Positions 36,150 to 44,652 of a stretch of 53,788 bases of DNA are shown piece by piece. Source of the DNA: Alphaproteobacteria bacterium (GTDB lineage: Bacteria; Pseudomonadota; Alphaproteobacteria; RF32; CAG-239); contig SUUY01000008.1 of assembly GCA_015062285.1 (NCBI GenBank), positions 1-53,788 on the forward strand. The letters are read 5' to 3'. Positions within the stretch are counted from its first letter, which is position 1, and each line of letters begins with the position of its first letter. The notes under the pieces are model-generated. The model saw nothing but the letters and a program-made list of their open reading frames with translations, did no database searches and had not been told where the DNA came from. The position numbers and the translations under genes were made by a program.

Positions 36150-37376
36150 TTAAAACACAGATCCGTGTTTCATATTAGAAAAATATTTATCTATTGCCAG
36201 ACGTGCTGATTTAGCTAATTTTTGGCGATATGATTTTTGTTGAAGCTGCCGCTCTTCCGTGCGGTTTGATAAGTAACCCAATTCCAATAAAACAGAAGGA
36301 ACGTCAGGCGCTTTCAAAACAGCAAAACCGGCAAAACGATGAGTATTATCTAGTGTATGGATAGATTTTCTCATTTCATTTACCATAAATGTTGCAAATT
36401 CGGACGACCTGTTTAGTGTTTCTCGTTGAGCTAGATTTAGTAAAACATCTGAAACTTCCTTGGAGTGTTCGGCAAAATCCAAACCGGCAACAATATCTGC
36501 TTTGTTTTCTTTTTCGGCCAATGCGGCAGCTTCCCTATCCGATGCTTTTTCAGACAGTGTATACACAGAAAGTCCTGTTGCCCTTTTATTTGCCGCGCTA
36601 TCGGCATGAATAGATAAAAACAGGTCTGCATCATATCGGCGTGCAATTCTAACTCGTTCACGCAATGGGATAAAAACATCACGATTACGAGTGAGGTAAA
36701 CTTTATATTTTCCGGTTTTATCAAGTTCTTCTTTTAATTCTTTGGCCATTGCTAAAGTTATTTTCTTTTCATATACACCGGAAACTCCGATTGCGCCGGG
36801 ATCGACCCCTCCGTGTCCAGGATCCAAAACAATTATTTTTTTGCTTAAAGCTACTGTTTGCGAATTTTTTTTAGCCGAGTGCGATGCCTTTGGGGTAGTA
36901 GCAGAATCGTATGCATCATTATTAAAAGCATGATCATTGCCTATTTTAGAAGCAAACTCCTTATTACTTACAGGCATAAGATCAACCACGAATCGCCAGC
37001 TAAAGTTACTTTGCGGAGGAAGCATAAAAACTTTTTTAATAGCCACCGGATAGGTCAAATCGAAAACAACTCGTGTTCCGCTAACACCAACATTTCCCAG
37101 CCTGATATCAGAAATAAGCCCCCCCGCATCTTTTATTTTTTCTATAGATGATTTTATTTTTACGTTTTTGGTATCAACCACCAATCTTTTAGGATTATTA
37201 AGCAAAAACACCTTATAATCAAAGCCAGAATCGGAATCAAAAACCAGGCGTATATTATTTGTAGTGTGTCCGATGCGCATGTCAGATATTTGAGCAGCGT
37301 CAACATGTTCGGCAAACATCGTGCAAAACATCAGTAAATACAAAATCTTGTGTAAAATATAAAGCACTTTACGCAT
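36150..37376 (-). CDS. amiC: N-acetylmuramoyl-L-alanine amidase, AMIN plus Amidase_3
   Basis: Zinc amidase that splits septal peptidoglycan during cell separation. 408 aa from ATG 37376 (TTG codons just upstream lie nearer to an AAGGA). Signal peptide VLYILHKILYLLMFCTMF up to VDAA. The AMIN domain (~25-135) targets it to the wall. The Amidase_3 domain has zinc ligands and catalytic residues in VLDPGHGGVDPGAIG, GVYEKKITL, FLSIHADS and LLELGYLSN. It is the first gene of the long leftward unit amiC-mrcA-prfB-hydrolase-yhdP-HAD and is divergent from rne. Confidence 0.94.
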   Translation of the reverse strand: MRKVLYILHKILYLLMFCTMFAEHVDAAQISDMRIGHTTNNIRLVFDSDSGFDYKVFLLNNPKRLVVDTKNVKIKSSIEKIKDAGGLISDIRLGNVGVSGTRVVFDLTYPVAIKKVFMLPPQSNFSWRFVVDLMPVSNKEFASKIGNDHAFNNDAYDSATTPKASHSAKKNSQTVALSKKIIVLDPGHGGVDPGAIGVSGVYEKKITLAMAKELKEELDKTGKYKVYLTRNRDVFIPLRERVRIARRYDADLFLSIHADSAANKRATGLSVYTLSEKASDREAAALAEKENKADIVAGLDFAEHSKEVSDVLLNLAQRETLNRSSEFATFMVNEMRKSIHTLDNTHRFAGFAVLKAPDVPSVLLELGYLSNRTEERQLQQKSYRQKLAKSARLAIDKYFSNMKHGSVF

Positions 37377-37385
37377 CAGCAACAA

Positions 37386-37789
37386 TATCCTTATTTGTCA
37401 TATTCGTTTTATTATAGCAAACCACTTCTTACCAATCTCTTAAAATAAAATGGCATATAATATAATTTTATTGTTGAGTTTTAAATCAAAACATATATGC
37501 TAATGGCAGTTGGTTCGGGTTAATGTATCGGGATTGTCTTGTTTTTGTGCATATAGTTCTTTTATACGAGGCAAATTTCGGTATCGCAACCTCATCATTA
37601 GGATAGATTGCTGCCGAATCAATAAAAAAAAGGCAATTTGTGTCGGAAGAGTTTTTTAGCAAAGCTCCATAATAAACAAGAATCAAAACAAGCTTTGCTA
37701 CTAGTATTGAAGATTAGAAAATTGAAACGTGTAGAGTTTTTTATATTTAATGTTTTTTTAGCAGAAGTGTAGTTTCTGCGTTTTCATCT
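37386..37789. other. Long gap between amiC and rne
   Basis: About 400 bp without a convincing gene. A 66-codon frame on the minus strand (37486-37686, TTG start, no ribosome binding site) is the only sizeable open frame; it may be chance or a gene remnant. A 6-bp hairpin GCAGAA/TTCTGC (37761-37779) followed by GTTTTC lies near the rne promoter. The gap should also hold the amiC promoter, for which I found no clear consensus. Confidence 0.45.
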
Positions 37790-37818
37790 TTAAGATATTC
37801 TTCCGGCGTTGGTATAAT
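37790..37818 (+). promoter_or_regulatory. Predicted rne promoter with extended -10
   Basis: TTAAGA (37790-37795), a 17-bp spacer, and a perfect TATAAT (37813-37818) preceded by TG one base upstream (extended -10). Transcription would start near 37825, only about 30 nt before the ATG. Confidence 0.6.
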
Positions 37819-37822
37819 GTTT

Positions 37823-37840
37823 TGTCATATTCTTATGACA
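37823..37840. promoter_or_regulatory. Perfect inverted repeat at the predicted rne start site
   Basis: TGTCATA (37823-37829) and TATGACA (37834-37840) are separated by 4 bp. The repeat overlaps the expected +1 of the rne promoter and ends 3 nt before the AGGAG ribosome binding site. It could be a repressor operator or, in a longer transcript, a hairpin that limits translation. Confidence 0.5.
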
Positions 37841-37854
37841 ATAGGAGAATATTA

Positions 37855-40320
37855 ATGACGAAAAGAATGTTAATTGATGCAACTCAACCGGAAGAAACAA
37901 GGGTTGTCGTTTTAGATGGTAATCGTTTGGAAGATGTGGAATTTGAAACCACTCATCGCAAACAAATAAAAGGAAATATTTATTTAGGTAAGATTATGAG
38001 GGTTGAGCCCTCTTTACAAGCTTGCTTTGTTGATTATGGCGGAAATAAGCACGGATTTATGGCTTTTGGCGAAATTCATCCCGATTATTATAACGTAAGC
38101 GAAGATGAATTAACTGAAATTGATGCAGAAGTTAACGAAATAATTGAAAGCAAAAAACAAGCCATCAAAGAAAGAGAAGCTGAGAGAGAAAGAATTCGTC
38201 AGGAAAAAGCCGCTGCCAGGGCCGCAAGAGAAGCTGAGAGAGAACGCTTAAAAGAATTAGAAGCCGCCGAAGAAACAATTAAAGATGAAACAACAAAAAC
38301 AGAATCTGATGTAATCGGCAACGAAATTATAGAGACAATGCCTTGTGCCGAAGCTACTGAAAAAACTACAGATTTAACACCAGAAACAGTTGCAGATAAT
38401 ATTCCGCAAGAAGAATCAACCACCAAAAAAGCTCCACAAAAAAAGCGTTTATTAAAAAAACGTATTCGCAAACAGGAAGAGGCAAAAAAAGAAGCTGAAC
38501 AAATTGTTAGTGAACAGCTTGATGGATCTCAAAATGAAGAAACGCTAAAAGTGTTGGCAGAAGATATAGGATGTGAAGAAACCCATATTCAAGCGGAAGT
38601 TACTGAAGATGAAGGAGAAGAGGTCAGCGTCAGCGAAGAAAAATCTGATAATTCTTCTCTTGTTGAAGACGATATTGATATTGATGATGACGATGATGAC
38701 GAAAATATGGATTTTGAGTTACAAAGAAAATTAATGAAGGCTCGCAAATTATTTCATCGCCATAAAATTCAAGATGTAATTAAAGAAGGGCAAACTGTTT
38801 TAGTTCAGGTTGTAAAAGAAGAAAGAGGAAACAAAGGAGCTGCGCTGACAACTTATTTGTCATTGGCCGGCAGATATTGTGTCTTGATGCCGAATCGTAT
38901 TAAAAGCGGGGGCGTATCCAGAAAAATAACCAATGCAGCAGATCGCAACCGCCTAAAGGGTATTGTTAAAGATTTGCCTTTGACAACCGACATGTCAATT
39001 ATTGTAAGAACAGCAGGTGAAGAAAAAACTAAAACAGACATTGTAAGAGACTATAATTACCTTATCAGAACATGGAACAAAATTCGTTTAGATGCATTAA
39101 ACGAAAAAGCACCAGTCATGATTCATGAAGAGGGTAATCTTATTAAGCGTGCTTTGCGTGATATATATAGCAAAGACACATCAGAAATTATTGTTGCCGG
39201 TGAAGAAGCATATAATTCAGCAAGAGATTTCTTTAAGATTTTATCTCCACATAATCTTAAGAAGATTAAAAGCTATAAGAACAATGATATGCCTTTGTTC
39301 CAACGTTTTCAGGTTGAAGGACAACTTGATAAATTGCATGATACCACGGCACAATTGGAATCAGGCGGATATTTGGTAATAAATCCGACAGAAGCCTTGG
39401 TTTCTATTGATGTAAACTCAGGAAGAGCTACTAAAGAAAAGGGCTTGGAAGAAACAGCTTTAAAAACAAATTTAGAAGCTTGTGATGAGATTGCGCGCCA
39501 ACTCAGAATGCGAAATTTGGCCGGTTTGGTTGTTATTGACTTTATTGATATGGACGAGCCGGCAAACAATCATGCTGTAGAAAAACGCATGAAAGAGGCT
39601 CTAAAAAAAGACCGATCACGTATTCAAATTGGAAAAATGAGTATGTTTGGTTTGTTGGAACTTTCGCGTCAACGTATCCACTCGGCATTTTGGGAAAATA
39701 GCTATCAAACTTGCCCACACTGTCAAGGAAAAGGAATTATCAGAACAACGGAATCAAGCGCCGTATTCATTTTACGCGAAATTGAGGAAGAAGGAATTAA
39801 AAACAGAACATCTAAACTTAATGTGTATATCCCTTCTGAAATTGCTATTTATATTCTTAACCAAAAACGCAAAAATTTGATAGATTTGGAACAAAAATAT
39901 AAAATGGATATTGTCATTTGTGCTGATGATACTATTAAATGTGTATCCGGATATAGAATGGAAAGAATAAAAATTTCCAAAGAAGAAAAAGCTATTGTTA
40001 TGCCTCTAACCGAAGTTAATGATTTAACAGAAACTACTGAAGAAGAATCAAGAGACGAAAACAATGGCAGTGCTACTGAAAATAAAGAAGACAAAACATA
40101 TTACGAACGAAAACGTGGCCGTGGTGATAGAAGATACGGACGCAACAGATTTGATCGTCGCAAAGAGAAAAAAGATTATGACGATAATACTCAACCGATG
40201 AAAGATAAGCAAGAAGCTGTTATATTATATGACAGCCATGATACTTCGGCATCATCGGAAGAAGATGCTAAACCAGTAAAGGAGAAATCTACTTGGTGGA
40301 AAAAGCTTATCAAAGGATAA
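37855..40320 (+). CDS. rne: Ribonuclease E/G with large insertion in the S1 domain
   Basis: Endoribonuclease for mRNA decay and rRNA/tRNA processing. 821 aa from ATG 37855 (AGGAG upstream). The S1 domain begins at ~38-75 (GNIYLGKIMRVEPSLQACFVDYG), is interrupted by ~220 charged residues (~80-300, Ala/Glu/Lys/Arg helices then an Asp run), and resumes at ~301-345. This split is characteristic of alphaproteobacterial RNase E. The DNase-I-like core has Asp519 (SIDVNSGRATKE) and Asp565 (VVIDFIDMDEP), and the zinc link is CPHCQGKG (Cys620, Cys623). The C-terminal ~120 residues are Arg/Gly- then acid-rich, a likely RNA/degradosome contact region. Confidence 0.96.
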   Translation: MTKRMLIDATQPEETRVVVLDGNRLEDVEFETTHRKQIKGNIYLGKIMRVEPSLQACFVDYGGNKHGFMAFGEIHPDYYNVSEDELTEIDAEVNEIIESKKQAIKEREAERERIRQEKAAARAAREAERERLKELEAAEETIKDETTKTESDVIGNEIIETMPCAEATEKTTDLTPETVADNIPQEESTTKKAPQKKRLLKKRIRKQEEAKKEAEQIVSEQLDGSQNEETLKVLAEDIGCEETHIQAEVTEDEGEEVSVSEEKSDNSSLVEDDIDIDDDDDDENMDFELQRKLMKARKLFHRHKIQDVIKEGQTVLVQVVKEERGNKGAALTTYLSLAGRYCVLMPNRIKSGGVSRKITNAADRNRLKGIVKDLPLTTDMSIIVRTAGEEKTKTDIVRDYNYLIRTWNKIRLDALNEKAPVMIHEEGNLIKRALRDIYSKDTSEIIVAGEEAYNSARDFFKILSPHNLKKIKSYKNNDMPLFQRFQVEGQLDKLHDTTAQLESGGYLVINPTEALVSIDVNSGRATKEKGLEETALKTNLEACDEIARQLRMRNLAGLVVIDFIDMDEPANNHAVEKRMKEALKKDRSRIQIGKMSMFGLLELSRQRIHSAFWENSYQTCPHCQGKGIIRTTESSAVFILREIEEEGIKNRTSKLNVYIPSEIAIYILNQKRKNLIDLEQKYKMDIVICADDTIKCVSGYRMERIKISKEEKAIVMPLTEVNDLTETTEEESRDENNGSATENKEDKTYYERKRGRGDRRYGRNRFDRRKEKKDYDDNTQPMKDKQEAVILYDSHDTSASSEEDAKPVKEKSTWWKKLIKG

Positions 40321-41651
40321 GTAAAGACATTATCTTTAAAGTGATTGGCAGTTGTTTACTGCCAATTACTTTATTGTACACATTTGATGTGAGGGCTCAA
40401 AGTATAAATTTGATAAGTGATGAAGAGACCGAGACTTTGATTGCCGATATTTCAAAACCTCTTTTTAAAGCTGCTAATGTCACCTTTACACCCAACAATA
40501 TATATATTGTGAATGACAACAGCTTAAATGCTTTTGTCGCTGACGGGAATCGTTTATTTATTCACACGGGGACATTAATCTCCGCAGATAGCCCAAATGA
40601 AATCAGCGGAGTAATCGCACATGAAACAGGGCACATTGCCGGGGGACACATCATACGACAAAAACTAAAAAACCAATCATTGCAAGAAATTGGTTTAGCA
40701 TCGGCAATTGCCGCCGGAGCTGCTGCCGTATTGAGTGGACGAGGAGATGTTGCAATGGCAACAATGCTCGGCGCTCAAAGTTCGACACTTACAAACTATT
40801 TGCAATATCGAACCGAAGAAGAGCGCTCTGCTGATGAAGCTGCCATAAAATTACTAAAAGCTACAAACCAAAGTCCCGATGGAATGTTGAACTTCATGAA
40901 AAAGGTTGAAAAACGCAACAATATGCAAGGGTTCCAGGAATCCCCATATTTTAGAACACACCCAATAACAAGAGAGAGAATTAGTTTTTTTGAAAATGCA
41001 AAAAACAAAACACAACAAGTTGATGATGCCAAAATGCAACAACGATTTAATCTGGTTAAAGCAAAATTATTTGCGTTTTTAATGCCTTATAAGCAAACAT
41101 TGCACAGATACCCTACAAACAATAATTCGCTTGAAGCTTTTTATGCCAGAAGTATTGCGTATTTTAAGGCCATGCAACTTCCTAAAGCAATTAATGAAAT
41201 TAATAACCTTATTGCGCAACAACCGGATAATCCGTTTTTTCATGAACTAAAAGGACAAATATATTTAGAAACCGGAAAAATAAAAGAAGCGAGAAAAGAA
41301 TATAAAAAAGCCTTAGATTTAATGCCTAATTCATCTCTTTTGCAAATTGCATATGCCCAAAGCATTTTAGAAGATAATCCCTCAAAAGCAGATATTCAAA
41401 ATGTTATAAACATTTTAAATAAGGCTTTAATTTCAAGACCAACTACTTTTGCATGGCTTATGCTGGCAAGAGCATACGGCTTGCAAAACAAAATGGCTCA
41501 TGCTAACTATGCTTCTGCAGAATATTCAACAAGGATCGGAGCTTTTCAGACAGCTAAAGAGCAACTTGCTATAGCAAAAAAATACTCATCAGATCAGGCC
41601 CTTAATTTAAAAATATCTGACCTCGAAATGAAGCTTAAATCTAAACTCTAG
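40293..41651 (+). CDS. Periplasmic M48 metalloprotease with TPR repeats (BepA-like)
   Basis: 452 aa. The start TTG 40293 overlaps rne by 28 nt and has AAGGAG 8 nt upstream. Signal sequence around VIGSCLLPITLLYTFDVRAQS. The protease domain has zinc motif HETGH (110-114) in VIAHETGHIAGGHII and the downstream glutamate in TEEERSADEAAIKLL. The C-terminal half holds TPR units (HELKGQIYLETGKIKEARKE and following). BepA-type proteins process or degrade stalled outer-membrane proteins such as LptD. It converges on mrp with only 2 nt between the stop codons. Confidence 0.9.
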   Translation: MVEKAYQRISKDIIFKVIGSCLLPITLLYTFDVRAQSINLISDEETETLIADISKPLFKAANVTFTPNNIYIVNDNSLNAFVADGNRLFIHTGTLISADSPNEISGVIAHETGHIAGGHIIRQKLKNQSLQEIGLASAIAAGAAAVLSGRGDVAMATMLGAQSSTLTNYLQYRTEEERSADEAAIKLLKATNQSPDGMLNFMKKVEKRNNMQGFQESPYFRTHPITRERISFFENAKNKTQQVDDAKMQQRFNLVKAKLFAFLMPYKQTLHRYPTNNNSLEAFYARSIAYFKAMQLPKAINEINNLIAQQPDNPFFHELKGQIYLETGKIKEARKEYKKALDLMPNSSLLQIAYAQSILEDNPSKADIQNVINILNKALISRPTTFAWLMLARAYGLQNKMAHANYASAEYSTRIGAFQTAKEQLAIAKKYSSDQALNLKISDLEMKLKSKL

Positions 41652-41653
41652 GT

Positions 41654-42649
41654 TTATCCTAGTTGGGTAATAACCTTATCGGCAATATCCAAATATGCAT
41701 TGGCATATTCGCTGTTTGGTGCAGCAACAACAATCGGTTTTCCGCCATCGGCATAAGTACGAATATCTATATGAAGAGGTATCTCTCCCAAAAACGGCAC
41801 ACCCATTTCTTTGGCAGTTTCTTGTGCACCGGCATGACCGAAAATTTCATCTTTTGAACCACAATGCGGGCAAATATAGTAGCTCATATTTTCAACAATG
41901 CCCAAAATCGGAACATCTACCCTTTTGAACATATTTACGCCTTTTATGGCATCAATCAATGCTATGTCTTGTGGAGTAGAAACAATTACTGCACCTGATA
42001 AATCAAGTCTTTGTGACAAGGTTATTTGAATATCTCCGGTGCCTGGAGGCATATCAACCACCATGATGTCTATCTCGCCCCAGTTTACCTCAGTTAACAG
42101 TTGCTCGATAGCCCCACAGGCTTTTGACCCACGCCAAATAAGCGGAGTATTACGATCGATCAGAGCACCAATGGACATAGATTTGATATTTTGAAACTCA
42201 AATGCTTCAAAAGTTTTACCGTCGTAAGAAATTGGTGCTGCCCCTTCATATCCGAGCATGGTAGGAATAGAAGGACCATATATATCGGCATCAAACAATG
42301 CAACTTTTTTTCCTTTGGATGCTAATGCCATTGCCAGATTTACAGCTGTTGTAGACTTGCCCACGCCACCTTTTCCGGATGCGACAGCAATTATTTTTTT
42401 TACACCTGACACTTTCCATTTTCCGCTATCTTCCTTAAGGGGAAGAGCTTGTTTCGATGAGGTGAAAATAACCGACACCTTATTAACATTTTCCAGAGTT
42501 TTGACCTCTTCTTCCAGTTGTTTGGTTTTTATATCATCGTGGGCGTTGCTACGCAATGTTATGATAACCCGATTATTAAAAACACCTATATTCTCAATAT
42601 CTGCACTTGAAAAATATTTTTCAACAATAGCCTTAATTTTGTTTTCCAT
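41654..42649 (-). CDS. mrp: Mrp/ApbC family P-loop ATPase (Fe-S cluster carrier)
   Basis: Carries and delivers Fe-S clusters. 331 aa. An N-terminal MIP18-like domain (1-~68) is followed by a MinD-type ATPase with the deviant Walker A SGKGGVGKST at 91-100 and Walker B VVDMPPGTGD. The C-terminal CPHC (in YYICPHCGSKDE) supplies the two cysteines that hold the cluster at the dimer interface. Divergent from hflK, a neighbourhood conserved in alphaproteobacteria. Confidence 0.95.
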   Translation of the reverse strand: MENKIKAIVEKYFSSADIENIGVFNNRVIITLRSNAHDDIKTKQLEEEVKTLENVNKVSVIFTSSKQALPLKEDSGKWKVSGVKKIIAVASGKGGVGKSTTAVNLAMALASKGKKVALFDADIYGPSIPTMLGYEGAAPISYDGKTFEAFEFQNIKSMSIGALIDRNTPLIWRGSKACGAIEQLLTEVNWGEIDIMVVDMPPGTGDIQITLSQRLDLSGAVIVSTPQDIALIDAIKGVNMFKRVDVPILGIVENMSYYICPHCGSKDEIFGHAGAQETAKEMGVPFLGEIPLHIDIRTYADGGKPIVVAAPNSEYANAYLDIADKVITQLG

Positions 42650-42684
42650 ATTCTGTTCTTTCTGTTGATATATTTTATCGATTG

Positions 42685-42715
42685 TTGTCTTATTGCTATA
42701 TTTATATTATATAAT
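42685..42715 (+). promoter_or_regulatory. Predicted promoter of the hflK operon
   Basis: TTGTCT (42685-42690) with TATATA (42708-42713) at 17 bp, or a perfect TATAAT (42710-42715) at 19 bp. It lies about 40 bp upstream of ATG 42754. Confidence 0.4.
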
Positions 42716-42753
42716 TTTAGTAAAGCAACTAAAAAAGAGAAAAGGATATTTTA

Positions 42754-43779
42754 ATGGCAAAAGTTCCAAATCCTTGGGAAGATGATGAAGAAACCCCTTG
42801 GCAATCTCCCAAAAACCAAACTCCAAAACCAAAATTTAAGAATCCGCAAACAATAAACTTCAAGCCAGAATTTAAATGGTATTGGGGTGGTATAGCTCTT
42901 GTCTTGCTGTGGTTGGCCTCAGGTTTTTATCAAGTACAACCAAACGAAGAAGGTGTAGTTTTGCGTTTTGGAGCATATAATCGTACTACTGATGCCGGAT
43001 TGCATTATCATCTGCCATATCCGTTTGAAAATGTTGAAAAAGTTAATACCACTCAAGAACGAAGCATCAACTTGGGCGTAATTGAAGCCACAAATCGTAA
43101 TGATTTTACCGAAAGCCACATGCTAACCGGAGACGAAAACATTGTTGATATTAACCTAACTATTGTTTGGCGTATCGTAAACGCTAAAGACTATCTCTTT
43201 AATATGCAAAACCCTGATTTAACGGTTAGGGTTGCGGCTCAATCCGTGTTGCGAGAAATTGTTGGCCAGTCTCAGATGATGCCGATTATTTCCGGAGATC
43301 GTGGCATGGTTGAAGACGAAACTAAAGAAGAACTGCAAAAAGTGCTTAATGAATTTGGAGCAGGCATCCAAATCGTTCGTGTAAAATTACAAAAAGCAGA
43401 TCCTCCAAAGCAAGTTGTTGATGCATTTAATGAGGTGCAAAGAGCAAAGGCTGATATGGAACGTTTCAAAAATGAAGCAGAAGCTTATCGCAACGAAATT
43501 TTGCCAAAATCTCGAGGCGAAGCTGCTCAAAGATTGCAAAATGCCGAAGCTTATAAGCAAGCAGTGATAAACAAGGCTCAAGGTGAGGCAGAACGTTTTC
43601 TCTCGGTATATAATGCCTATAAGCAAGGAAAAGAAGTTACATCTAAAAGATTATATTTAGAAACTATGGAATCCGTACTTTCTAATTCTAATAAGGTAAT
43701 TATTGATCCCTCAGCAGAAGGAAGTAATGTATTGCCAATTTTACCACTAAAAAGTTTAAACAATGCCAAAGGAGAATAA
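42754..43779 (+). CDS. hflK: HflK, FtsH protease modulator
   Basis: SPFH-family inner-membrane protein that assembles with HflC into a large cage around FtsH. 341 aa. Proline-rich cytoplasmic N-terminus (NPWEDDEETPWQSP), one membrane helix (WYWGGIALVLLWLASGFY), the SPFH core starting VQPNEEGVVLRFGAY, and a long Ala/Glu-rich coiled coil (RFKNEAEAYRNEILPKSRGE). AAGGA precedes the ATG. It is first of the four-gene unit hflK-hflC-degP-holC; hflC begins 1 nt after its stop. Confidence 0.95.
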   Translation: MAKVPNPWEDDEETPWQSPKNQTPKPKFKNPQTINFKPEFKWYWGGIALVLLWLASGFYQVQPNEEGVVLRFGAYNRTTDAGLHYHLPYPFENVEKVNTTQERSINLGVIEATNRNDFTESHMLTGDENIVDINLTIVWRIVNAKDYLFNMQNPDLTVRVAAQSVLREIVGQSQMMPIISGDRGMVEDETKEELQKVLNEFGAGIQIVRVKLQKADPPKQVVDAFNEVQRAKADMERFKNEAEAYRNEILPKSRGEAAQRLQNAEAYKQAVINKAQGEAERFLSVYNAYKQGKEVTSKRLYLETMESVLSNSNKVIIDPSAEGSNVLPILPLKSLNNAKGE

Positions 43780-43780
43780 A

Positions 43781-44650
43781 ATGAGTGATAGAATCAAAAT
43801 TTTGTTGGCAGGCGTGATTGGCTTATTAGTTTTGTTGGCTTTAGATACTTTCTATATCGTAAAACAAACTGAACAAGCTATTGTTTTGCAGTTTGGTGAG
43901 CCGGTCAGAGTAATCCAAGATGCCGGATTAAAAATGAAAATTCCATTTATTCAAAGAGTGGTATTTTATGATAATCGATTGCTAAATCTTGATCCGCCGG
44001 CACAAGAAGTAGTGCTAAACGATAAGAAACGTTTAGATGTTGATAGTTTTACTCGTTATAGAATTATAGATCCTCTAAAGTTTTATAAAACCGTCCGAAC
44101 AGAACATCAGGCTCGTTCAAAATTGGAAGAAATCGTTAACTCATCACTGAGAAAAATTTTGGGTAGAATTACTTTGCAAGAGTTGCTCTCACAAAAACGT
44201 ACACAGATTATGGCCGATATCAGCACAGCAGTAAAAGGAGATGCCCAACAGATCGGCGTTAGTGTGGCAGATGTTAGGATCAGACGAGCCGATCTTCCTT
44301 TGGAAGTGTTGCAAGCAATCAATGCTCGTATGAAAGCAGAAAGAGAACGAGATGCCAAAGAATTTAGAGCAACAGGCCAACAAGAAGCTCAAAAAATCAG
44401 AGCTACGGCAGAAAAAGAAGTTGCAGTTATTGTGGCAGAAGCTGAAAAACAGGCACAAATAATAAGAGGTCAAGGCGACCAACAAGCTATTGCTATTTGG
44501 AATAATGCAGCCGGTGTTGATAGCAAGTTTTATGCTTTTTATCGTTCACTTGAAGCCTATAAAAATTCTCTTAACAACAAGGAAAATACTTCTATGGTGT
44601 TGGCTCCAAACAGCGAGTTTTTTGAATTCTTTAGAAAAACCGGGAACTAA
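43781..44650 (+). CDS. hflC: HflC, FtsH protease modulator
   Basis: Partner of HflK. 289 aa from ATG 43781, with AGGAG inside the end of hflK. N-terminal membrane helix (ILLAGVIGLLVLLALDTFYIV), SPFH domain (VKQTEQAIVLQFGEPVRV, MKIPFIQRVVFYDNRL), then a coiled coil (ERDAKEFRATGQQEAQKIRA) and the closing SMVLAPNSEFFEFF. Full family length with no gaps seen. Confidence 0.95.
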   Translation: MSDRIKILLAGVIGLLVLLALDTFYIVKQTEQAIVLQFGEPVRVIQDAGLKMKIPFIQRVVFYDNRLLNLDPPAQEVVLNDKKRLDVDSFTRYRIIDPLKFYKTVRTEHQARSKLEEIVNSSLRKILGRITLQELLSQKRTQIMADISTAVKGDAQQIGVSVADVRIRRADLPLEVLQAINARMKAERERDAKEFRATGQQEAQKIRATAEKEVAVIVAEAEKQAQIIRGQGDQQAIAIWNNAAGVDSKFYAFYRSLEAYKNSLNNKENTSMVLAPNSEFFEFFRKTGN

Positions 44651-44652
44651 AA

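Noticed and set aside
37486..37686. 66-aa open frame on the minus strand in the amiC-rne gap
   Set aside because: TTG start, no ribosome binding site and no recognisable motif. It may be a remnant, but there is not enough to call a gene.
38090..38760. Charged insertion in RNase E as an inserted foreign domain
   Set aside because: A long acidic/basic insertion splitting the S1 domain is a known feature of alphaproteobacterial RNase E.
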